A stretch of DNA of 64,000 nt, taken from contig CANCJJ010000001.1 in the NCBI GenBank assembly GCA_947378305.1, forward strand, positions 248,001-312,000, given 5' to 3'. A program made the position numbers and the translations under genes. This document shows, piece after piece, positions 46,082-54,070 of this stretch. This DNA comes from Phenylobacterium aquaticum. GTDB lineage: Bacteria; Pseudomonadota; Alphaproteobacteria; Caulobacterales; Caulobacteraceae. The number at the start of each line of letters is the position of its first letter. Position 1 is the stretch's first letter. The notes under the pieces are model-generated. The model did no database searches. It was not told where the DNA came from and worked only from the letters and a program-made list of their open reading frames with translations.

Positions 46082-46703
46082 AGACCGGATTGCCCGCGCT
46101 GCGGAGGGCTGTGGCCGGGTGCCGGACGAGGTCACCCTGGTGGCCGTCTCGAAACTCCAGCCCTGGGAAAAGGTCGCTCCGATCCTGGCCGCGGGACAGA
46201 CCGTGTTTGGCGAAAACCGGGTTCAGGAGGCCATGAGCCGCTGGTCTGAGCGTCGCGACCAGGTTGAGCTGCACCTGATTGGCCCCCTGCAAACCAATAA
46301 ATCCCGTGAGGCGGTCGCTTTTTTCGATGTGATTGAAACCCTGGATCGCGATCGCCTGGCCAGGGCCCTGGCCGACGAGATCCAGAAACAGGGCCGGGCC
46401 CCCCGGCTCTATGTCCAGGTAAATACGGGGGAGGAGCCCCAGAAGGCGGGTCTGTTGCCGGCGCAGACCGATGGATTCATCGCCGACCTTCGCCGGCAAT
46501 ATGGCCTCGAACCTGAAGGCCTGATGTGCATTCCGCCGGTGAATGAGCCCGCCGGACCCCATTTCGCCCTCCTGGCAAAGATCGCCGCCCGTAACGGTCT
46601 TGACCGGCTGTCCATGGGCATGAGCGACGATTTCGAAACCGCCATCCGGTTTGGTGCCACCAGCGTGCGGGTGGGGTCGGCCCTTTTTGGTGTCAGGGCC
46701 TGA
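46050..46703 (+). CDS. YggS family PLP homeostasis protein
   Basis: 217 residues. VTLVAVSKLQPWEKVAPILAAGQTVFGENRVQEAMSRW includes the PLP-binding lysine, VELHLIGPLQTNKSREAV and LSMGMSDDFETAIRFGATSVRVGSALFG complete the signature. Binds pyridoxal phosphate without known catalysis; controls PLP and amino-acid balance. Convergent with the L,D-transpeptidase-like gene (11-bp overlap). Confidence 0.95.
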   Translation: MSTSSELDSIIDRIARAAEGCGRVPDEVTLVAVSKLQPWEKVAPILAAGQTVFGENRVQEAMSRWSERRDQVELHLIGPLQTNKSREAVAFFDVIETLDRDRLARALADEIQKQGRAPRLYVQVNTGEEPQKAGLLPAQTDGFIADLRRQYGLEPEGLMCIPPVNEPAGPHFALLAKIAARNGLDRLSMGMSDDFETAIRFGATSVRVGSALFGVRA

Positions 46704-47199
46704 CGATTGAAACCGTGTCCCCGCTCTGGGCCAGGGCCAGCAGGTCGAGGAGATCTGGCCTCGCGAGCGCGATACATCCCTCGGTCGGAAGGTAGCCTGG
46801 TCGGGCCAGATGCAGAAAAATTGCCGATCCCATCCCAGGAACCACCGGGGCGTCATTGTGCCCCAGGACCAGAATGAAGTCGTAGACATGGTCATCACGC
46901 CATAGGGTCTCGGCACTGGCCGGATAGGGCAGGGTCACGGGGTGGTTATAGGCCGGGTCCGAGGGGGCGTCGCACCAACCGTCTGAAGGGGTCAGGGCCT
47001 GGATCGGCAGCCGGGTCGGCGGTCTGGGTTCCCGGTCTGGCCGATAGAGCAGGCGACGTATGGGCCAGATTCCCAGGGGCGAGGCCCCGTCGCCCTCCCG
47101 CTTTTCCGAGGCTGGCCGCACCCCGCCCTTGCCCAGGGCGCAGGGGACCTGACGCCCCGGAAGGATAAACTGGCCATCTGACATCGCTGTGAAGTTCAT
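46693..47199 (-). CDS. L,D-transpeptidase (YkuD) family protein
   Basis: 168 residues from the ATG at 47199 (MNFTAMSDGQFILPGRQVPCALGKGGV); ATGs at 47211 and 47229 are alternatives. EKREGDGASPLGIWPI, then FILVLGHNDAPVVPGMGSAIFLHLARPGYLPTEGCIAL contain the conserved His and catalytic Cys (H...TEGC rather than SHGC). No obvious signal peptide, as in the small 'DUF-type' L,D-transpeptidase branch common in Caulobacterales. Substrate not certain. Confidence 0.85.
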   Translation of the reverse strand: MNFTAMSDGQFILPGRQVPCALGKGGVRPASEKREGDGASPLGIWPIRRLLYRPDREPRPPTRLPIQALTPSDGWCDAPSDPAYNHPVTLPYPASAETLWRDDHVYDFILVLGHNDAPVVPGMGSAIFLHLARPGYLPTEGCIALARPDLLDLLALAQSGDTVSIVRP

Positions 47200-47256
47200 G
47201 ATCTTCTGCATCTGGAGGCTTGGCGACATGGGGCAATAGGGTGCATGTTCTGACCC

Positions 47257-47943
47257 ATGGCTCAACCCAAGACCTTACTGATTGTCGACGACAACGACGA
47301 TCTTCGCGGCGAACTCGCCGACCAGCTCGCCCTCAGCGACGAGTTTGTGATCTTTCAGGCCTCAACTGGTCAGGAGGGTGTGGAGCGCGCCCTGGCCATA
47401 AAGCCAGACCTGATCCTGCTGGATGTCGACCTGCCGGACATGAATGGCCGGGAGGTGTGTCGGCAAATTCGTGAGCGCCAGGTGACCTGCCCGGTCATTA
47501 TGCTAACGGCGGCGGATACCGACGATGACACGGTCATGGGGCTCGACGCGGGCGCGAACGATTATGTGACCAAGCCCTTCCGATTTGCTGTCCTCCTGGC
47601 GCGGATTCGGGCCCAGCTCCGCAGTCACGAGCACTCTGAAAGCGCGGTCTTCAGGCTGGGCGACTATGAATTCCGGCCCTCGGCCAAGCTCCTGCTGGAC
47701 GCCAGCCAGAAGAAGATCCGCCTGACGGAAAAAGAGACGAATATTCTGAAATACCTCTATCGGGCGGGCGACAAGGCTGTGGCCCGGGAGGAGCTGCTGG
47801 CCGAAGTCTGGGGCTATAATGCCGGGGTCACGACCCACACCCTGGAGACCCACGTCTATCGCCTGCGCCAGAAGATCGAGCCCGACCCTGCCAGCGCCAA
47901 GCTTCTGATCACGGAAGCCGGGGGTTACAGGCTCACCCCCTAA
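47257..47943 (+). CDS. cenR: OmpR-family response regulator, CenR-like
   Basis: 228 residues. Receiver domain: LLIVDDNDDLRGELADQLAL, phosphoacceptor Asp in LILLDVDLPDMNGREVC, and the conserved Lys in NDYVTKPFRFAVLLARIRAQL. Winged-helix output: IRLTEKETNILKYLYRAG, EVWGYNAGVTTHTLETHVYRLRQKIEPDP. The whole closely resembles CenR, an essential envelope regulator of C. crescentus paired with CenK. No sensor kinase is adjacent. Confidence 0.85.
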   Translation: MAQPKTLLIVDDNDDLRGELADQLALSDEFVIFQASTGQEGVERALAIKPDLILLDVDLPDMNGREVCRQIRERQVTCPVIMLTAADTDDDTVMGLDAGANDYVTKPFRFAVLLARIRAQLRSHEHSESAVFRLGDYEFRPSAKLLLDASQKKIRLTEKETNILKYLYRAGDKAVAREELLAEVWGYNAGVTTHTLETHVYRLRQKIEPDPASAKLLITEAGGYRLTP

Positions 47944-47958
47944 CCTGCCTCAGGGTCG

Positions 47959-48300
47959 TTAGCCGTATTTCGCGGCGAAGGCCGCATCGTCCATGGTCAG
48001 GTAGATTATGCCTTCGACGAGGGCGATCAGGTAGGGGATCATGGTCCAGCAAAAGAGGACGTAGAGGACACCCGCGCCGATCCGGCCCAGATAAAACTTG
48101 TGAACGCCTATCCCCCCGAGGAGCAGGGCAAATATCCCGGCCGTGATCCGGCTTTTTCTTCCGAGCTGGCCAGACTCAGGGGGACTGAGCTGTCGAATTC
48201 CGCACTTGGGGCAGATTTCGGCCCTGAACTTGATGACCTCCCCACAGTCGCGGCAGAATTTTTCATCTGACGCCAGGGTCACATTATTGGACTCAGACAT
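47959..48300 (-). CDS. TM2 domain protein with N-terminal zinc ribbon
   Basis: 113 residues. A zinc-ribbon motif CRDCGEVIKFRAEICPKCG (C-x2-C ... C-x2-C) precedes a TM2 domain with two membrane segments: AGIFALLLGGIGVHKFYLGRIGAGVLYVLFCW and IPYLIALVEGIIYL. TM2 proteins are widespread and mostly uncharacterised. ATG at 48300 chosen; AAGGA lies 11 bp upstream. Convergent with cenR. Confidence 0.9.
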   Translation of the reverse strand: MSESNNVTLASDEKFCRDCGEVIKFRAEICPKCGIRQLSPPESGQLGRKSRITAGIFALLLGGIGVHKFYLGRIGAGVLYVLFCWTMIPYLIALVEGIIYLTMDDAAFAAKYG

Positions 48301-48364
48301 TTTCTCAGGGTCCTTTTTGAAGACAAGGTGTGGCACCGACCGGTCGGGACACCCTCAAACCAAA

Positions 48365-49165
48365 CTAGAGACTCAAGTCTGCGCTGACGGGCGCGTGATC
48401 ACTGGGCCGCTCCCATTCTCGAACATGATCATGCACCCGTGACAGGACCTTTCCATCCCGAAAAGCCGCGGCGCGCAGGCCGGGTGTGACCCAGATGTGA
48501 TCGAGCCGCAGCCCCCGGTTCGAGGCCCGGAAATCGGCGGCCCGGTAGCTCCACCAGGAAAACAGCTTCTCGGGGTCGGGTATGGCTTCCCGGGGCAGAT
48601 CAATGAAGTTGAGGCTGGCCTTGAGGCGGGCCATGGCGTCGAGCTCGACCGGGGTATGGCTGACGACGCGGAGCATTTGTTTGTGGCTCCAGACATCGAA
48701 CTCGCCCGGTGCGACATTCAGGTCCCCGACAATGGCCAGGGGCGCTTTGGGGTCCCGGGCGGCCATGTTGGCGGTCAGTTTCTCGAAAAAGTCCAGCTTG
48801 TGGTCAAACTTGGCGTTTTCGACCCGATCTGGAATGTCGCCACCGGCAGGGATGTAGAAGTTCTGGATCTCCACCCCGCAGATTCGTCCGCCAACACTTC
48901 TGGCATGGCCCTCCCGACAAACATCGAGGTCCGGGACCTCTTCGATGGGATAACGGGAGGCAATGGCGACGCCATGGGAGCCCTTCTGGCCCTTGATGCT
49001 CAGATGGGGCAGGCCCGCCGCCTCAAATACAGCGCGAGGGAATTCCCCGGCCTGGCATTTGATTTCCTGCAGGCACAGAACGTCCGGGTCCTGCTCCGCG
49101 ATAAAGCGCTGGATGTGATCGGCCCGCAGCCGGACAGAGTTTACGTTCCAGGTGGTGAGCCGCAT
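48365..49165 (-). CDS. xthA: Exodeoxyribonuclease III
   Basis: 266 residues from the ATG at 49165 (MRLTTWNVNSVRLRADH); an ATG at 49171 adds two residues. DVLCLQEIKCQAGEFP has the metal-binding Glu, IVGDLNVAPGEFDVW and LRLDHIWVT further catalytic residues, and SDHAPVSADL the C-terminal His. AP endonuclease and 3'-repair exonuclease. The 5' flank is the unusual T-tract region described separately. Confidence 0.97.
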   Translation of the reverse strand: MRLTTWNVNSVRLRADHIQRFIAEQDPDVLCLQEIKCQAGEFPRAVFEAAGLPHLSIKGQKGSHGVAIASRYPIEEVPDLDVCREGHARSVGGRICGVEIQNFYIPAGGDIPDRVENAKFDHKLDFFEKLTANMAARDPKAPLAIVGDLNVAPGEFDVWSHKQMLRVVSHTPVELDAMARLKASLNFIDLPREAIPDPEKLFSWWSYRAADFRASNRGLRLDHIWVTPGLRAAAFRDGKVLSRVHDHVREWERPSDHAPVSADLSL

Positions 49166-49201
49166 GCGCATGGGGCGAGTCTAGAGCCTCTCATCGCCCT
49201 A

Positions 49202-49267
49202 CGAAAACAAAAAACGCCGAAAACAAAAAGCCCCAGAAGCAAAAAGCCCCTGAAACAAAAAACGCCC
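49202..49267 (-). repeat. Four imperfect 16-17 bp tandem repeats with A/T tracts
   Basis: Units at 49202-49217, 49218-49234, 49235-49250 and 49251-49267. On the plus strand the consensus is roughly gaaaCAAAAArcgCCc. On the minus strand each unit reads as a GC block followed by five or six T's, so the array looks like repeated U-tracts downstream of the intrinsic terminator. It lies just upstream of xthA. Confidence 0.7.
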
Positions 49268-49289
49268 GGGCACTGGAGGAACCCGGGCG
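49253..49289 (-). terminator. Intrinsic terminator between lolA and xthA
   Basis: Minus strand: perfect 8-bp stem CGCCCGGG/CCCGGGCG with an 11-nt loop (49289-49263), then TTTTTTGTTT (49262-49253). A textbook Rho-independent terminator. Confidence 0.88.
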
Positions 49290-49362
49290 AGTTATGTCTG
49301 TCTCGCTGCCACCGGAAGGGGATAGATCCGGCAGCTCGTCACCCAAAACCTTGGGCGGCATG
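49253..49362 (-). ncRNA. Candidate small RNA of about 110 nt between lolA and xthA
   Basis: On the minus strand a promoter-like TTGCTT-N16-TATAAA is followed by a transcript with three potential hairpins: CCCAA/TTGGG (49342-49355), GCTGCC/GGCAGC with extra GGA/TCC pairing (about 49304-49334), and the intrinsic terminator (49263-49289). No open reading frame is seen. I do not recognise the RNA family. It could instead be the lolA 3' untranslated region. Confidence 0.5.
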
Positions 49363-49369
49363 CGTGGCA

Positions 49370-49397
49370 TTTATAACACCCAAAAAATAAAAAGCAA
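49370..49397 (-). promoter_or_regulatory. Predicted promoter of the candidate small RNA
   Basis: Minus strand -35 TTGCTT (49397-49392), 16-bp spacer, -10 TATAAA (49375-49370). It overlaps a perfect 9-bp inverted repeat AACACCCAA/TTGGGTGTT (49375-49383 and 49416-49424) that could be a lolA-end hairpin or an operator. Confidence 0.5.
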
Positions 49398-49433
49398 TCA
49401 GAGAATATTTGTTTCTTGGGTGTTGCCGATGAA

Positions 49434-50081
49434 TCACATTTTCCCCCGGCCCGGTTGCGCCGGACGAGGATTGCTCAGGCGGAAAAGGTCAGGCGACAGG
49501 CCGCTCACCGCCTCCAGACCCTCCAGTCGTACCGTGGTGGCCTGGCCCTGAAGGTCGTGGATGGACCAGCCGGTCAGGGCTACGGGCCGCGCAGAAAACT
49601 GGAGGACAATCTCGCCTTCCGCCTGCTTGCGGCCATCCCGTGCGGTCAGACTGAATCCCTCGGCATTGCGCCGGACGGAAGAAATGATCACCGACCGGTC
49701 GAGGTGGATTTGCCGGGCCAGGAAGATGGACAGGGGGCTGGCGGCCAGGGGGTAGCTCTCAAACGTCTTCAGACGAGAATTTTCGATCCGCACATTGGCC
49801 CCGTCGGCGACCACAAGCAGACCCGCGGGCGGGTCATAGACCAGCCGGGCGCGCCCAGGCCGCTTCAGGTAGAAGCTTCCCTTCGTGATGTGGCCCCTGG
49901 GGTCGGTCTGCACAAAACGACCCTTGGCTTCTCCCAGGGTTTGCAGGGCCCGCATGGCCTGATCCACCAGGCCCTGATCTTCTGCACTCAAGGTTGCAGG
50001 GCTCACCGGGGCGGCCAGGGCGGTGGGCGCCACAAGGGCCAGGATAAGGCCTAGGGCTGCAAATCTGCGTGTCTGGGTCAT
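49434..50081 (-). CDS. lolA: Outer-membrane lipoprotein carrier LolA-like protein
   Basis: 215 residues. ATG at 50081 has AAGGAG 6 bp upstream. Signal peptide RRFAALGLILALVAPTALAAP. Mature LolA-fold sequence: AMRALQTLGEAKGRFVQTDPRGHITKGSFYLKRPGRARLVYDPP, typical of alphaproteobacterial LolA, which carries lipoproteins across the periplasm. Follows ftsK on the same strand after 93 bp, as in many Proteobacteria. Confidence 0.92.
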   Translation of the reverse strand: MTQTRRFAALGLILALVAPTALAAPVSPATLSAEDQGLVDQAMRALQTLGEAKGRFVQTDPRGHITKGSFYLKRPGRARLVYDPPAGLLVVADGANVRIENSRLKTFESYPLAASPLSIFLARQIHLDRSVIISSVRRNAEGFSLTARDGRKQAEGEIVLQFSARPVALTGWSIHDLQGQATTVRLEGLEAVSGLSPDLFRLSNPRPAQPGRGKM

Positions 50082-50174
50082 GCCTGTCTCCTTAGCCCAG
50101 CCTTTGACCCTGGTCAGGGCCATTTTAAGGCCGTCGCGGTTCCGGCTCCGGGAGACCCGGGTGTCCCGCCTTGT

Positions 50175-52535
50175 TCAAGGTGGTGGGCTGACGAGGATTT
50201 CACGCTTGCCCGAATGATTGGCCGGGCTAACGACGCCCTCCTGCTCCATGCGCTCAATCAGGGAGGCGGCGCGGTTATAGCCGATCTGCAGGCGTCTCTG
50301 GACATAGGAGGTTGAGGCCTTCCCATCCCGGGTCACGACGGCGACGGCCCGGTCATAGAGGTCATCCCCAGACCCATCGCCCCCGCCCCCATAGTCGCCG
50401 TCCATGTCCTCGTCATCCCCGCCGGCCGTGACCTCTTCGAGATACTGGGGCTGGCCTTGTTCGCGCAGGAACTTGGCCACAGCTTCGACTTCGCCGTCCG
50501 AGACAAATGGCCCATGCAGGCGCGTGATCCGCCCGCCACCGGCCATATAAAGCATGTCCCCCTGGCCCAGGAGCTGCTCAGCCCCCTGCTCGCCCAGAAT
50601 GGTGCGGGAGTCGATCTTTGACGTGACCTGAAACGAAATCCGGGTCGGGAAATTGGCCTTGATGGTGCCGGTAATGACATCCACAGAGGGACGCTGGGTG
50701 GCCATGACCAGATGGATGCCCGCCGCCCGGGCCATCTGGGCCAGACGCTGCACTGCGCCTTCGACATCCTTGCCCGCCACCATCATCAGGTCTGCGACCT
50801 CATCGATCACGACGACCAGATAGGGCATGGGCTTGGGGTCTATGCGCTCGCTCTCATAGACGGGCCTACCCGTCTCATCGAAGCCTGTCTGGACCGTGCG
50901 CTCAAAATGCTCGCCCCGCGCTGCCGTCTCCTTGGCCCGCTCGTTATAGGAGGCCACGTTTCGCACGCCGATCTTGGACATGAGCCGATAGCGGTCCTCC
51001 ATCTCGCGGACGGTCCACTTCAGGGCGACGATGGCCTTCTTGGGGTCGGTCACCACCGGGGCCAGAAGGTGGGGAATACCGTCATAGACACTGAGCTCCA
51101 GCATCTTCGGGTCGATCATGATGAACCGGCACTGATCTGGCGGCAGACGATAGAGAATGGACAGGATCATGGCATTCACCCCCACCGACTTGCCCGATCC
51201 GGTGGTCCCGGCAATCAGCAGGTGGGGCATTTTCGACAGGTCAGCGATATAGGGCTCGCCGCCGATATTTTCGCCGAGCGCCATGGGCAGGGCCTGGGCC
51301 GATTTCTCATATTCCGAGCTGGCCAGCAGGTCCCGCAAATAGACGGTTTCACGCCGGGCATTTGGCAATTCAATGCCAATGGCATTTCGTCCGGGCACCA
51401 CGGCGACCCGGCAGGCGGCAACGGACATGGACCGCGCAATATCATCGGACAGGGCCACGACCCGAGCGGACTTCACCCCTGGCGCTGGCACAAGCTCATA
51501 GAGGGTGACAACGGGACCGGGTCTGATCTGGTCGATCTGGCCGCGAACCCCGAATTCCGCAAGCACACCCTCCAGCAATTGCGCATTCTGGCGAAGGGCC
51601 CCCTCATCAAACATGGCCGAACGCGGCTTGGGTTTGGACAGCATGGCCAGTTCGGGCAGGACAAAGCCGTCCGGCCGGGCAAATTCGAAGGCTCTCTGAG
51701 CCTCCCTTTGTTCGCGGCCTGAATCTTTTGGACCGGACTTCGGAGCCTTGACGGCCACACGGGCGGTCTCTCCGCCCAGAACCAGGGGAGCCTCGTCGCC
51801 ATCGTCCGCGGCATCGAGGGCGGCGGCCTCGCTGCGGGTCCTGACCGGGGGCAAGGTTACAGGGTTCAGGGGAACCTGGACGGAGGCAGCCAGGGGCTTG
51901 GGTTTCGGGCGAAGGGCATGGGCAAGCCCGTTTGCCATCCGGCCATAGGGCAGGCCTGCCAGACCCAGGGCGTAGATCATGCCAAGGGCCGCCAGCCCCG
52001 CAAAGGTCAGGCTGGCAATCATAAGGCCATAGGGAATATGGACCCGCCCCGGGAGGCCGCTGGACACCTGAAGCAGGTAATCTCCCCAGAAGCCTCCGAA
52101 GCCCCGGGCCAGCGGCCAGGTGGGGGGGGTCGGCAGGGCCGCAAGGGCACCTGCCAGGGCCAGGAGGGATAATGCGCCCCCAATAGCGCGGCGGCGAAGT
52201 TTCCACCTTGTGATGTCAGGTTGCCGGGCCAGCAACCGGGCCATTCCAAGAACCATAAGCACGAGGGCGGCCAGGCCGGCCCCCAGGCCAAGGGATTGCA
52301 GGCTGACGTCCGCTATACCCGCCCCCAGGCTTCCCAAAAGGTTCGCCGGTTTCGCGCCTGAGACGGCATTCAGGCTGGGATCACTGGGGTTATAGCTGAT
52401 AAGGGCCAGGCCCAGACCCAGACCTGCCAGGGCAACTCCGAGCCCGCGAAGCCGGACGACGACGGAATGATCCCAAACGGAGGCCGCAAGCTCCAGCCCG
52501 CGATCAAACCCTTTTTTCCGCGCCATCCGCGCCAT
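50175..52535 (-). CDS. ftsK: DNA translocase FtsK
   Basis: 786 residues. The N-terminal part (about 25-185) has four to five membrane helices; a Pro/charged linker (about 200-290) leads to the motor: LIAGTTGSGKSVGVNAMILSIL (Walker A), RFIMIDPKMLELSVYDGIPHLL and VVIDEVADLMM (Walker B). The C-terminal winged-helix gamma domain (YVQRRLQIGYNRAASLIERMEQEGVVSP) reads KOPS sequences. Segregates the terminus at the division septum. Confidence 0.98.
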   Translation of the reverse strand: MARMARKKGFDRGLELAASVWDHSVVVRLRGLGVALAGLGLGLALISYNPSDPSLNAVSGAKPANLLGSLGAGIADVSLQSLGLGAGLAALVLMVLGMARLLARQPDITRWKLRRRAIGGALSLLALAGALAALPTPPTWPLARGFGGFWGDYLLQVSSGLPGRVHIPYGLMIASLTFAGLAALGMIYALGLAGLPYGRMANGLAHALRPKPKPLAASVQVPLNPVTLPPVRTRSEAAALDAADDGDEAPLVLGGETARVAVKAPKSGPKDSGREQREAQRAFEFARPDGFVLPELAMLSKPKPRSAMFDEGALRQNAQLLEGVLAEFGVRGQIDQIRPGPVVTLYELVPAPGVKSARVVALSDDIARSMSVAACRVAVVPGRNAIGIELPNARRETVYLRDLLASSEYEKSAQALPMALGENIGGEPYIADLSKMPHLLIAGTTGSGKSVGVNAMILSILYRLPPDQCRFIMIDPKMLELSVYDGIPHLLAPVVTDPKKAIVALKWTVREMEDRYRLMSKIGVRNVASYNERAKETAARGEHFERTVQTGFDETGRPVYESERIDPKPMPYLVVVIDEVADLMMVAGKDVEGAVQRLAQMARAAGIHLVMATQRPSVDVITGTIKANFPTRISFQVTSKIDSRTILGEQGAEQLLGQGDMLYMAGGGRITRLHGPFVSDGEVEAVAKFLREQGQPQYLEEVTAGGDDEDMDGDYGGGGDGSGDDLYDRAVAVVTRDGKASTSYVQRRLQIGYNRAASLIERMEQEGVVSPANHSGKREILVSPPP

Positions 52536-52582
52536 GATCTACCCGACTCCCAAATCGCAAAGGGTATTTAGGGCCCAGATGG

Positions 52583-52597
52583 TTAAGAGGCGTTTAC
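52583..52597 (-). promoter_or_regulatory. Weak CtrA-like site upstream of ftsK
   Basis: TTAA-GAGGCGT-TTAC, one base from TTAA-N7-TTAA, 48 bp upstream of the ftsK start. One-mismatch sites occur by chance, so this is tentative. Confidence 0.25.
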
Positions 52598-52691
52598 CTC
52601 GCCCGCGGAAGTTCGGCCTTTTCCCAGAATCCCGGGCCCGGCTGTGCGATCTGGCTTTCCCTTCCTTCGCGACCGTTCTAGTGGTTTTCAA

Positions 52692-53060
52692 ATGTGGAGC
52701 ATGTCCTTAAGAATTCGCCAGTTGGTCGCGGGCTTGATCGGCCTGTGCATGCTGGCGGGTTTCATCCTGGGTTTGCAGGGCACACCGGAAAAGGGGCGCC
52801 TTCCCGGCGAGTCCTCCCAGTCCCAGCCCAGTACGGCCCTGGAAGCCCAGGACGCCAAGCCCCTGGTCGAAGACATTCCCGATCCAGAGCCCGAAGCCGA
52901 AAAGCCAGCTGTCGAAGCCGAGCTGCCGCTGACCGATGCCGCCGCCAGCAGCCCGACCCCGTCGGAGCCGGTCACGGCCAAGCCTGGCCCTCATGAAGAC
53001 AAGGTTGGGGACCTCATCGACACGACCAAGGCCCCGACCCAGGAAGAGCCGCCTCACTAG
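52692..53060 (+). CDS. Small Pro/Glu-rich membrane-anchored protein of unknown function
   Basis: 122 residues from the ATG at 52692; an ATG at 52701 is the alternative. One hydrophobic N-terminal segment (LVAGLIGLCMLAGFILGLQG) is followed by a low-complexity tail rich in Pro, Glu and Ala (DIPDPEPEAEKPAVEAELP and similar), with no recognisable domain. It could be a type II membrane protein with a periplasmic tail. Composition alone does not prove coding, but the frame uses genome-like codons and sits in its own gap between ftsK and the Rsm22 gene. Confidence 0.55.
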   Translation: MWSMSLRIRQLVAGLIGLCMLAGFILGLQGTPEKGRLPGESSQSQPSTALEAQDAKPLVEDIPDPEPEAEKPAVEAELPLTDAAASSPTPSEPVTAKPGPHEDKVGDLIDTTKAPTQEEPPH

Positions 53061-53095
53061 GGCCTGTTCCGACAAGCGGGAACCGGTTATCGGCT

Positions 53096-54070
53096 CTAGA
53101 GACTGTCGCCCCAATCCCGCCGTCTTGCATCCCGGTAGCCGGACTTGTCCCGCTTGGGGATGTCCCGCATTTCCAGTTGGCCTTCCGGCGTACAAAGCTT
53201 GAGGCGGACACCAGGCTTGCTGTGTTGTGCCGGGGCCAGGATGCGGGCCTGAGGCGGGCTGGACATCAGGTCGGACCGTCCGACCACCAGATAGATGAAT
53301 TTCTCGTCCTCGAAGGGGGCGTCCCCGCCCTTGGCCAGCCTGTGGTCGCGGGATCGCGGCAGGCGCTGAACGAAATGGCACCAGTCCGGCGCGTGGACAG
53401 GACAGGCCATCCCATGGGGACAGGGGGCCAGTATGCTCGCGCCAGCCTGGATCAGGGTGTCCCTGGCTGAGAGCATTCGCCGGCTTCCCTCGGGGGACCC
53501 CGGCTCAATGATAATCATCAGGCCCCGACAGGCCTCCCAGAGGCCAATGACGGCTTCGGCCAACCGGTCTTGCGGAAGCTCGGCCAGGGCATAACTGGCC
53601 ATTACCAGATCGGCATCCGGCCAGTCCCGGGGCCTTGCCAGATCGCGGGTTAGGCGTTCTGCGGCTTCGAGCCTGACCGACCGGCCCGCAGACAGGTCAC
53701 GGGAGAGGTTCAGAAAGGTGGGATTGGAGTCCAGCAAGACAATCTGGTCCAGGTCCGGCCATTGCGCCAGAGCCGCCCAGCTCGCGCCGCCTGGCCCGGC
53801 CCCCGCATCCAGAAGGCTGCGTGGCGAAAATTCGGGACATTTCAGGCCAGCCTCGTGAAAGGCCCGGGCGCAGGCAGCATAGGTCGCTGGCAGACGGGTC
53901 AGGGCATAGGCCAGGGCGTCGTCGGCCTCCCGGATGACCGCGGCGGACCCGCCCCCGGCGCGGTAGGTGTCCGAAATTTTCTGGGCCCGGGCAGACAGGT
54001 CTTTTCGGCCCCGGCCTTCCATCAGACGATCAACCGCCTGGCGAAGGTCGGGAGGCAGGTCGGGGGTCAT
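53096..54070 (-). CDS. Rsm22-type small ribosomal subunit methyltransferase-like protein
   Basis: 324 residues. SLLDAGAGPGGASWAAL is a SAM-binding motif. The Rsm22 cysteine/histidine pattern follows: PCPHGMACPVHAPDWCHFVQRLPRSRDHRLAKGG and DEKFIYLVVGR. Relatives of mitochondrial Rsm22 (METTL17) bind an Fe-S cluster and assist small-subunit maturation; bacterial members are little studied. Its ATG overlaps the acs stop (TAATG), so it is coupled to acs. Confidence 0.9.
   Translation of the reverse strand: MTPDLPPDLRQAVDRLMEGRGRKDLSARAQKISDTYRAGGGSAAVIREADDALAYALTRLPATYAACARAFHEAGLKCPEFSPRSLLDAGAGPGGASWAALAQWPDLDQIVLLDSNPTFLNLSRDLSAGRSVRLEAAERLTRDLARPRDWPDADLVMASYALAELPQDRLAEAVIGLWEACRGLMIIIEPGSPEGSRRMLSARDTLIQAGASILAPCPHGMACPVHAPDWCHFVQRLPRSRDHRLAKGGDAPFEDEKFIYLVVGRSDLMSSPPQARILAPAQHSKPGVRLKLCTPEGQLEMRDIPKRDKSGYRDARRRDWGDSL

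Noticed and set aside
51345..51360. GTTTCACGCCGGGC inside ftsK as parS
   Set aside because: The right half of the palindrome is lost; only 8 bases match.
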